From Bacillota bacterium (GTDB lineage Bacteria; Bacillota; Bacilli; Bacillales_B; DSM-18226): a DNA stretch of 5,384 bases. Shown piece by piece: positions 1 to 5,173 of this stretch; the first letter of the stretch is position 1, and the number at the start of each line of letters is the position of its first letter. The position numbers and the translations under genes are program-made. The stretch is from positions 1-5,384 of the forward strand of contig JAKACS010000279.1 in NCBI GenBank assembly GCA_021821235.1, given 5' to 3'. The notes beneath the pieces were generated by a model that worked only from the letters and a program-made list of their open reading frames with translations, was not told the origin of the DNA and did no database searches.

Positions 1-169
1 CGCCCAGCTCATTAGCAATATTTTTCGCACATTCAATTTCCAAACGATGACGTTGGTTATAATCAAACGTAACGGCTTCCACTTCATCAAACTGTTTAAG
101 TGCCCAGAACAAACACGTTGTACTGTCCTGTCCGCCACTAAAAACAACAATTGCTTTTTCGTTTTTCAT
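1..169 (-). CDS. queC: QueC, 7-cyano-7-deazaguanine (preQ0) synthase, N-terminal 56 residues, cut by window edge
   Basis: QueC is a cytoplasmic ATP-dependent enzyme that converts 7-carboxy-7-deazaguanine and ammonia to preQ0, a step in making the queuosine base of tRNA. Seen: the protein starts [25 protein letters not shown] at residues 11-16 is the PP-loop of N-type ATP pyrophosphatases, and the following [15 protein letters not shown] stretch (about residues 35-49) is typical of QueC. The gene runs off the left edge, so roughly three quarters of the usual ~220 residues, including the C-terminal zinc site, is outside the window. The ATG at 169 is supported by an AAAGGAG ribosome binding site 8 bases upstream. 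It is preceded by its own promoter and a preQ1 riboswitch, so it is probably the first gene of a queCDEF-like operon, though the later genes cannot be seen. Identification is firm. Confidence 0.96.
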   Translation of the reverse strand, partial: MKNEKAIVVFSGGQDSTTCLFWALKQFDEVEAVTFDYNQRHRLEIECAKNIANELG

Positions 170-190
170 TCGTCAATCTCCTTTAATTAG

Positions 191-223
191 AAAAACAGCA
201 CTACTAAGAAAGCAGGCTGTTTT
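191..223 (-). terminator. Riboswitch-controlled intrinsic terminator of the queC leader
   Basis: On the minus strand AAAACAGCCTGCT (223-211) pairs with AGTAG-T-GCTGTTTT (205-192). The stem has one bulged T and one G-T wobble, a 5-base loop (210-206), and ends in a T5 tract (195-191). Its 5' arm overlaps the antiterminator arm of the preQ1 switch, so the two folds are mutually exclusive. It lies just upstream of the queC ribosome binding site, as expected for transcriptional attenuation. Confidence 0.88.
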
Positions 224-257
224 CCTTAGTTTTTTAAAGAGGGTAGCTAGAACCTCT
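191..257 (-). promoter_or_regulatory. preQ1-I riboswitch (aptamer plus expression platform) in the queC leader
   Basis: The aptamer reads 257 to 224 on the minus strand. P1 is AGAGG (257-253) pairing with CCTCT (242-238), around a 10-base loop TTCTAGCTAC. An A-rich strand follows (TTTAAAAAA), then the pseudoknot tail CTAA (229-226). This is nearly the B. subtilis queC aptamer, with a loop two bases shorter, giving the same loop length as the Thermoanaerobacter preQ1-I aptamer. The loop's last C (243) aligns with the base that pairs with preQ1. Expression platform: ACTAAG-g-AAA (230-221) can pair with TTTCTTAGT (211-203) as an antiterminator that sequesters the CTAA tail. The overlapping alternative is the terminator at 191-223. 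Known for the class, and inferred here: preQ1 binding uses CTAA in the pseudoknot, prevents the antiterminator and turns queC off. A GC hairpin (CCGC/GCGG, 259-270) lies just 5' of the aptamer. Confidence 0.93.
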
Positions 258-290
258 ACCGCCGGAGCGGATTTTTGCTCAATTATTATT

Positions 291-321
291 ACTATAACAT
301 ATTTATCGGAAAAAATGTCAT
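291..321 (-). promoter_or_regulatory. Probable sigma-A promoter of queC
   Basis: Reading the minus strand, ATGACA (321-316, five of six matches to TTGACA) precedes TATAGT (296-291, five of six matches to TATAAT). The -10 is extended by TG at 299-298 (TGTTATAGT). The spacer is 19 bases, longer than ideal, and the extended -10 could compensate. The start site would be near 284, giving a leader of about 27 bases before the preQ1 aptamer. It lies downstream of the terminator of the formate operon, so queC has its own start. Confidence 0.55.
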
Positions 322-337
322 ATAAAATGCACGCATT

Positions 338-375
338 AAAAATAGCAAGTGCTATATAAATTCTAGCACTTGCTA
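338..375 (-). terminator. Intrinsic terminator of the formate dehydrogenase operon
   Basis: This is a perfect 12-bp inverted repeat: TAGCAAGTGCTA (minus strand, 375-364), a 9-base loop, then TAGCACTTGCTA (354-343), followed on the minus strand by TTTTT (342-338). It lies 35 bases beyond the stop of the last operon gene and about 20 bases before the queC promoter, so it separates the two leftward units. There is no good T tract on the plus side, so it acts mainly on leftward transcripts. Confidence 0.88.
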
Positions 376-409
376 CCTAATTGATAGGTAAATCATAGGA
401 GTCTGCTTT

Positions 410-553
410 TTAAAAGAGAAAGTCTTCAAAATGCGATAATTTTCGATCTTCACGGCAGCTTTCGCATACATGCAAAATAACAGATGAATAGGTCTCTTCT
501 TCTTCGTTTGTTTCCACTTCTTCTTTTGCTCCACAAACCTCGCAAATCTTCAT
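410..553 (-). CDS. 47-residue CxxC...CxxC miniprotein, probable zinc-binding, function unknown
   Basis: The sequence begins MKICEVCGAKEEVETNEEEE and ends HFEDFLF. Cysteines lie at 4, 7, 30 and 33 (CEVC and CESC), two knuckles separated by 22 residues, which is the layout of a small zinc ribbon or treble clef. The linker is strongly acidic, with a run of glutamates at 17-20. There is no signal peptide or membrane segment, so a cytosolic protein is expected. The ATG at 553 has a GAGGTGG ribosome binding site 5 bases upstream. It begins 18 bases after the CopZ-like gene stops and is followed 35 bases later by the operon terminator, so it is the last gene of the formate dehydrogenase operon. I recognise no named family. 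Metal binding is inferred from cysteine spacing alone. A role in metal or Fe-S handling, or in regulating the dehydrogenase, is only suggested by position. Confidence 0.8.
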   Translation of the reverse strand: MKICEVCGAKEEVETNEEEETYSSVILHVCESCREDRKLSHFEDFLF

Positions 554-571
554 ACCAACCACCTCATTTTA

Positions 572-778
572 CTAATTTAGATCAAAGCCAGTCTCCACAA
601 TTGCTTGAATAAAATCTTGAGAGGAGGCCATCCGTTCGTCAAACGTGACAGTTGCTTCTTTTTTCAGCAGGCTGACTTCTGCCTTTGATAATCCCCAGAC
701 GTGTTCAATGGCAGCCAGGATTTTATCAGCGTCCTCTTGACTGTTCATGTTTTTCACATTGAAAACTTCGGTTTCCAT
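572..778 (-). CDS. CopZ-like heavy-metal-associated (HMA) domain protein lacking both metal-binding cysteines
   Basis: This 68-residue protein fits the beta-alpha-beta-beta-alpha-beta ferredoxin-like fold of HMA copper chaperones: strand at 3-9, helix about 14-29, strands about 34-47, helix about 52-62, ending GFDLN where CopZ ends GYDV. It aligns by eye with B. subtilis CopZ over its whole length. The CopZ loop is GMSCQHC; here it is NMNSQED, with Ser13 and Asp16 at the two cysteine positions. There is no cysteine anywhere in the protein, so classical Cu(I) binding is not possible. The ATG at 778 follows an AGGAAAGGA ribosome binding site. The gene starts 15 bases after forE ends and precedes the CxxC miniprotein, so it is cotranscribed with the dehydrogenase. 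Inference: it may be a protein-protein adaptor or assembly factor for the enzyme rather than a metal carrier. The fold is likely; the function is unknown. Confidence 0.88.
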   Translation of the reverse strand: METEVFNVKNMNSQEDADKILAAIEHVWGLSKAEVSLLKKEATVTFDERMASSQDFIQAIVETGFDLN

Positions 779-793
779 TGCGCTCTTCCTTTC

Positions 794-1279
794 CTATCTC
801 TCTTTTCCTCTTCGCATTAATGCTTCTCCCATTCCATCTAGAAAATTGACAACAACGGTTAAGGAAGCACGGATTTCTTGTGTCCAAAAACGCTTTTGCA
901 GAGCCCAAAGGCTCTGTCTTTCATTTGTTTCCGGAATCCGTTCAAATCCGTGGCTGACTCCGTCTAACAAGTTACTCATTTTTTGGGGATCAAGAGAACT
1001 TAAAAATCCAAATGCGGTCATTGCATTCTTAATGACATTATGCATTTTTGGCTGATTGACTTGCTGGATCGCAATCTCGCCTATTGCCGTTCTTTGCTCT
1101 AATACTGCCTGAAGCGCCTGAAGCGCTCCCATTTCGTGCAGCCCTTTTAATATATGGATTCCTTCCAAAATTGCTTGACGATTGTTTGCCAGTTCTTCCA
1201 TCATTTCAGAAATGGCTTGGTTGTTCTCTTCTGCTTTGTTCTCATTTAGCTTTCTAATGAAGGTTGTGGCTTTCGCCAT
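794..1279 (-). CDS. yrhD: DUF1641 protein, partner subunit of the formate dehydrogenase (YrhD/ForE type)
   Basis: This 161-residue protein is soluble, largely helical and cysteine-free. Residues 37-60 (ILEGIHILKGLHEMGALQAL and beyond) form the helical L-rich core seen in DUF1641 proteins, and the length matches B. subtilis YrhD/YjgD. From recalled work on B. subtilis, this subunit (ForE) pairs with the catalytic ForC subunit and enables electron transfer to menaquinone; a role here is inferred from homology and adjacency. I chose the ATG at 1279 because an AGGGGGG Shine-Dalgarno stretch ends 6 bases before it. The in-frame ATG at 1285 abuts that stretch, and the one at 1348 would add 23 residues read through the end of the upstream gene. 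The chosen start still overlaps the dehydrogenase gene by 26 bases, in a different frame, suggesting translational coupling. Without cysteines it cannot carry its own Fe-S cluster. Confidence 0.92.
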   Translation of the reverse strand: MAKATTFIRKLNENKAEENNQAISEMMEELANNRQAILEGIHILKGLHEMGALQALQAVLEQRTAIGEIAIQQVNQPKMHNVIKNAMTAFGFLSSLDPQKMSNLLDGVSHGFERIPETNERQSLWALQKRFWTQEIRASLTVVVNFLDGMGEALMRRGKER

Positions 1280-4235
1280 GTTCATCCCCCCTGGCATCAA
1301 ATAATTCAGGTATTGGTGTGAAATCCGACCGGTTCCATTTTTCTTCAACCTTTACACTTAATTGCGGCACACGGTTGCCAAACCGGTGGTTGTGCTTTGG
1401 CAATGGCGGCTCACCCTTCGTCTCGATAACTTCCATCTTGACACCTGTTTCCTTATACGCAGGGGTATGGGTGACAATATCATGGTAGCTGCTTGTTAAT
1501 CGATTCACCGCTTCCATGTCTTCTCTTGTATTCATTGTTAAATACAGTTCATTTCCTTTTACCCTGTCAGTGACAATGACCCGTACTTCCACATGGCCAT
1601 ATGGAGAGGTTAAACCCACCAAAGCGCCATCCTCGAGACTCCGCTCTTTTGCTAGTTCCAGTGACACTTCAAGCCATGGATGAGGTACTTTATGGGTTAA
1701 CCCTTCGGAACGGTACGTCATATTGCCTTCATGGAAGTGTTCCAATAAACGCCCATTGTTGAGATGAAGATCAAAGTCTTTTCCGGCTTCAAAAGGTGGG
1801 GTCCAGTCCACCGGAACCACCCGTGCTTTTCCATCCGGTAGCGCAAACCGGTTTGTGTATAATAGTGGTGTACTTTTCCCCTCTTTTGTAACCGGCCATA
1901 CTTGGCTTTCCCAGTCTTCAAGCCGCTCATAACTCACACCGGCAAACATTTGCGCCAGTCTTGCTGCCTCAGCCATGATTTCACTCGGATGCTGATAGTT
2001 CCAGTTTGCACCTAATCGATTGGCCACTTCTTGAATGATTTCCCAATCCGGTTTTGCATCGCCAAGCGGTTCAAACACTTTGTGGAAGCGTTGAATTCTT
2101 CGTTCTGTGTTCGTAAATGTTCCATCTTTTTCTAGGCTTGGTGCCGCCGGGAGAACAACATCGGCATACTGAGCTGTTTTACTAAAGAAAATATCTTGAA
2201 CGACAAAGAACTCCAACCGTTCAAATCCTGCATCCACATGATTTGAGTTCGCATCAACAAGCGACATATCCTCGCCAAAAAGATAAAGTGCTTTAATTTT
2301 ACCTTTGTCCATACCTTCAACCATATGATGATTATCCATTCCCGGCTCTTCCGGCAGTTTTACACCCCAAGCTTGCTCATACTTCTTGCGAATATCTGGA
2401 TCTTGAACGGGTTCATATCCTGGCATCCAAGCCGGCATTGTCCCAAAATCGCATGCACCTTGAACATTGTTATGCCCCCGTAATGGATATGCACCAGTAC
2501 CCGGGCGGCCATAGTTTCCAGTAATTAACAATAAATTGGAAATGGCGGTACTTGTATCGGTGGCCCCCATATGCTGGGTGACGCCCATTGCCCATAAAAT
2601 ACATGCTGATTTTGCGTCGTGAATCATCGTAGCCAGTTTAATCAATTCTTCCTCTGTTAAACCTGTATGTTCAACTGCATAGCTAAGCGTATATTTTTCC
2701 AAAGATTTGGCGTATTCTTCAAAACCGTTAACTTTTGCTTGAAGAAATTTTTTATCTTCCCATCCTTGATCCAAAATATATTTTGTAACGGCGGAAAGCC
2801 AAATTAAATCCGTGCTTGGTTTTGGATGAAGATAGAAATCAGCCCTTTGTGCCAGTTCATTTTTCCTTATATCAGCAACAATTAACTTTTGTCCATGCAA
2901 TTTATGTGCCCGTTTTATTCTTGTTGCTAAAACAGGATGAGATTCAGCCGGGTTGGCACCAACAACAATAATCAGTTCCGATTTCATAATATCGTGAATC
3001 GTTCCCGAATCTCCGCCAAAGCCAACCGTTCGCATCAGTCCTGCAGTTGCTGGTGATTGACAGTAACGCGAACAGTTGTCAATATTGTTTGTTCCCATCA
3101 CCGCCCGGGCAAATTTTTGGAAAAGATAATTCTCTTCATTTGAACATTTGGAAGAGGCAATATAACCAATCGATTGCGCTCCATATTTGCGTTTAATTCC
3201 GCCGAGTTTTTCCGCGACAAGATCAAGCGCTTCTTCCCATGTTGCTTCAACAAATTCCTTCCCTTTTCGAATCAGCGGCTTTGTCAGGCGTTCTTCACTA
3301 TTGACAAAATCCCAGCCCCATTTTCCTTTCACACAGGTGGAAATTCCATTTACAGGTGCTTCTGTATGTGTTTGGATTTTAAGGATTTCCCTGTCTTTTG
3401 TCCATACTTCAAAGCTGCAGCCGACACCGCAGTATGTACAAACGGTTTTCGTCCGCTTGATCCGGGAATTTCTCATGGCAGATTCTACTTCAGAGATTGC
3501 AAAAATTTCCCTGTATCCCGGTTCTACCTCTTTTGTCAAGTCAATCATCGGTCCTAAAATTTTAGGTGGTATACCCGTTAAGTATCCTGCTTTTCCAAGC
3601 ATTGATTTTTCCATTAAGGCATTGCACGGGCATGCGCTTACACAATGTCCACAGGAAACGCAAGAGGATTGGTCAATCGGAACATCATTGTCCCAAATCA
3701 CACGGGGTACTTCCCTGCTCCAGTCGATCGTCAGCGTTTCATTTACCTGCAGATCTTGGCACGCTTCGACACATCTGCCGCATAGAATGCATTGATCCGG
3801 TTCATAGCGGTAAAAAGGATGCGAATTGTCCGGGGCATATGGTTTTGCTGTAAATGGATATTTTTGATGTTCCACTTCCATTAATTCTACCGTATTGTGA
3901 ATGGTACAGTTTCCGTTATTGTTGTCACAAACGGTACAGTACAGTTCATGATTTTTTAAAATCCGCGATATTGCCTCATATTGAGCGTCTTTCACTCCTT
4001 CAGAAAGGCTGTCAACTTTCATTCCGGGCTCTGCTTTCGTTGCACAAGAGCGAACCATTTCACCGCCAATATTTACATAACAGGTGTCACACGTCTGAAT
4101 GGTGCCAAGGTTTGGATGATAACAGATAGAAGGAATAAACACTTCGTGATCCCTAGCTATTTCAAGAATCGTTTGCCCTGGTTTCGCTTCATATTCTTTT
4201 CCATTTATTTCAACCGAAAAAGTTGTTTCTTTCAA
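1254..4235 (-). CDS. yrhE: Non-canonical Mo/W-bisMGD formate dehydrogenase catalytic subunit (YrhE/ForC type)
   Basis: This 993-residue cytoplasmic subunit is predicted to oxidise formate to CO2. Visible layout: an N-terminal [2Fe-2S] domain (C38, C49, C52, C64); a His-Cys3 [4Fe-4S] site (H96, C100, C103, C110); two ferredoxin-type [4Fe-4S] motifs (C149/152/155/159 and C192/195/198/202); the [4Fe-4S] site next to the molybdopterin (C266, C269, C273, C301), with K303 at the conserved CxK position; then the bis-MGD domain and a C-terminal dinucleotide-binding domain (about 820-940). The metal ligand is Cys392, in SRYCQSPATAGL, encoded by TGT, so this is not a selenoprotein. Arg586 in PLRGHNNVQGACD is the conserved active-site arginine. 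Gln393 replaces the histidine found in classical formate dehydrogenases, as in B. subtilis YrhE/YjgC. The start is TTG at 4235: AGGAGG lies 8 bases upstream, and the TTGA overlap with the FNT gene's TGA couples translation. There are no membrane segments or twin-arginine signal. NAD reduction is unlikely because no diaphorase gene is nearby. Confidence 0.95.
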   Translation of the reverse strand: MKETTFSVEINGKEYEAKPGQTILEIARDHEVFIPSICYHPNLGTIQTCDTCYVNIGGEMVRSCATKAEPGMKVDSLSEGVKDAQYEAISRILKNHELYCTVCDNNNGNCTIHNTVELMEVEHQKYPFTAKPYAPDNSHPFYRYEPDQCILCGRCVEACQDLQVNETLTIDWSREVPRVIWDNDVPIDQSSCVSCGHCVSACPCNALMEKSMLGKAGYLTGIPPKILGPMIDLTKEVEPGYREIFAISEVESAMRNSRIKRTKTVCTYCGVGCSFEVWTKDREILKIQTHTEAPVNGISTCVKGKWGWDFVNSEERLTKPLIRKGKEFVEATWEEALDLVAEKLGGIKRKYGAQSIGYIASSKCSNEENYLFQKFARAVMGTNNIDNCSRYCQSPATAGLMRTVGFGGDSGTIHDIMKSELIIVVGANPAESHPVLATRIKRAHKLHGQKLIVADIRKNELAQRADFYLHPKPSTDLIWLSAVTKYILDQGWEDKKFLQAKVNGFEEYAKSLEKYTLSYAVEHTGLTEEELIKLATMIHDAKSACILWAMGVTQHMGATDTSTAISNLLLITGNYGRPGTGAYPLRGHNNVQGACDFGTMPAWMPGYEPVQDPDIRKKYEQAWGVKLPEEPGMDNHHMVEGMDKGKIKALYLFGEDMSLVDANSNHVDAGFERLEFFVVQDIFFSKTAQYADVVLPAAPSLEKDGTFTNTERRIQRFHKVFEPLGDAKPDWEIIQEVANRLGANWNYQHPSEIMAEAARLAQMFAGVSYERLEDWESQVWPVTKEGKSTPLLYTNRFALPDGKARVVPVDWTPPFEAGKDFDLHLNNGRLLEHFHEGNMTYRSEGLTHKVPHPWLEVSLELAKERSLEDGALVGLTSPYGHVEVRVIVTDRVKGNELYLTMNTREDMEAVNRLTSSYHDIVTHTPAYKETGVKMEVIETKGEPPLPKHNHRFGNRVPQLSVKVEEKWNRSDFTPIPELFDARGDEHGESHNLH

Positions 4236-5068
4236 AGCTGCTTCCTCCTTCTTTCCGGCATTTTTCTATGCGTTAAATCGCTCTCCTGCAATTCCTTGAA
4301 AAAATACGGCTTGTACGCAACCCAATACAACAGAGAGACAAAAACACTTCCGCCCACAGCATTACCTAAAAAAACCGGAATAAAATTTTGGATAAATTGG
4401 CTCCACGTCGCCTGGCCGGCAAAAATGGCGGCTGGAATGACAAACATGTTCGCAACGACGTGCTGAAAGCCGATGGCGACAAAGCCCATTATCGGAAACC
4501 AAATGGACAAAATCTTACTGCTCATTTCTTCCGATCCATAGGAAAGCCACAAAGCTAAACCAACAAGCCAGTTACAGCCGATGGCTGAAAAAAAGCTTGG
4601 CCAAAAGTCTTCTGAAACTTTGCCTTGGGCAAATGCCGCCGTTTTCGCTAAAAATGGTCCATCGCTTGTTAAACCCGCTAATTGACCAAATACATAAGCG
4701 ACAAACAGAGCGCCAATGAAATTTGTTACCGTAATCCAAATCCAATTGTTAACCAGTCTTCCAAACGATACTTTTTTGGCGAAAAAGGCCATTGACACCG
4801 CCATCATATTTCCTGTCAGAAGTTCCCCCCCGGCCAAAACGATTAATATGAGCCCTAACGGGAAAACGGATGCGCCTAAAAAGGAACCAAATGTTCCCCA
4901 ATCTTTTGGCAGGCTCGCTGTGACTCGAATGTCCAATAGATAGCCAATCGAGATAAATGCACCGCCAAGAAAACCTAAGGAAAGGATACTCGGTATTGGC
5001 ATATTCGCCTTTTTTGTCCCGGTTTCTGTCGTTAACTTTGCAATTTCATCTGGTTTTAAAAATGCCAT
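4232..5068 (-). CDS. yrhG: FNT-family formate/nitrite channel (YrhG/FocA-like)
   Basis: This 278-residue inner-membrane protein has six hydrophobic segments (about 27-46, 60-80, 106-130, 157-177, 186-212, 227-252), close in length to E. coli FocA. FNT landmarks are visible: AGGELLTGN at 79-87, the broken fifth helix with GFQHVVANMF at 200-209, and GNAVGG at 235-240. By position, His203, Asn166, Asn236 and Lys150 match the FocA residues His209, Asn172, Asn262 and Lys156 that line the pore centre. FocA Glu208 is Gln202 here. The likely substrate is formate, inferred from the dehydrogenase gene that follows with a 4-base overlap; nitrite or hydrosulfide cannot be excluded from sequence. The ATG at 5068 is preceded by a strong AGGAGGT ribosome binding site. 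It is the first gene of the operon. The C-terminal tail is short and basic (HRKMPERRRKQL). Confidence 0.94.
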   Translation of the reverse strand: MAFLKPDEIAKLTTETGTKKANMPIPSILSLGFLGGAFISIGYLLDIRVTASLPKDWGTFGSFLGASVFPLGLILIVLAGGELLTGNMMAVSMAFFAKKVSFGRLVNNWIWITVTNFIGALFVAYVFGQLAGLTSDGPFLAKTAAFAQGKVSEDFWPSFFSAIGCNWLVGLALWLSYGSEEMSSKILSIWFPIMGFVAIGFQHVVANMFVIPAAIFAGQATWSQFIQNFIPVFLGNAVGGSVFVSLLYWVAYKPYFFKELQESDLTHRKMPERRRKQL

Positions 5069-5098
5069 ATTGGACCTCCTATTCGTTCTGTAATAATA

Positions 5099-5127
5099 TT
5101 TACAGCCATGGGAATTTTATTAATAGT
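5099..5127 (+). promoter_or_regulatory. Candidate promoter of the rightward winged-helix-like gene
   Basis: TTTACA (5099-5104, five of six) and AATAGT (5122-5127, four of six) are spaced by 17 bases, giving a start near 5134 and a leader of about 40 bases. It overlaps the candidate leftward promoter, so the two directions could interfere or share an operator. Matches are modest. Confidence 0.3.
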
Positions 5128-5147
5128 TCTTTGAAACAGACAGTTAA
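5120..5147 (-). promoter_or_regulatory. Weak candidate promoter of the formate operon
   Basis: On the minus strand TTAACT (5147-5142) and TATTAA (5125-5120) are separated by 16 bases, each matching four of six sigma-A consensus positions. Transcription would start around 5113, leaving a leader of about 45 bases before the FNT gene. No clear FNR/CRP palindrome or sigma-B element was seen. This is the only gap upstream of the operon, so some promoter must lie here or further right inside the divergent gene. Confidence 0.3.
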
Positions 5148-5173
5148 TTTTTTAAAGAAAGAAGGGAATCAAG

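Noticed and set aside
343..375. Inverted repeat as an operator or attachment site
   Set aside because: The perfect stem followed by T5 at the end of an operon is fully explained as an intrinsic terminator, and nothing nearby suggests a mobile element.
726..908. Minus-strand 60-codon frame across the forE/CopZ-like junction
   Set aside because: It overlaps the real genes in another frame, has a low-complexity basic translation, and has no domain pattern.
747..1055. Plus-strand open frame with a hydrophobic start resembling a signal peptide
   Set aside because: It is antisense to the CopZ-like and DUF1641 genes, both of which have good ribosome binding sites; the signal-like start is the complement of the intergenic purine-rich ribosome binding region.
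1280..1348. Longer N-terminus for the DUF1641 protein starting at the ATG at 1348
   Set aside because: The extra residues would be read out of frame through the end of the dehydrogenase gene, no ribosome binding site precedes 1348, and the G-rich Shine-Dalgarno stretch is correctly spaced only for the ATG at 1279.
3060..3062. Possible selenocysteine at the formate dehydrogenase active site
   Set aside because: The codon is TGT (cysteine), and no in-frame TGA interrupts the gene.
3187..3795. Plus-strand open frame of about 200 codons opposite the dehydrogenase
   Set aside because: It is antisense to a strongly supported coding region with conserved Fe-S motifs; it shows no recognisable domain and looks like a shadow of codon bias.
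3981..4466. Plus-strand open frame spanning the channel/dehydrogenase junction
   Set aside because: It is antisense to two confident genes and their overlap; the translation is rich in Cys, Phe and Ser, as expected for antisense shadow.
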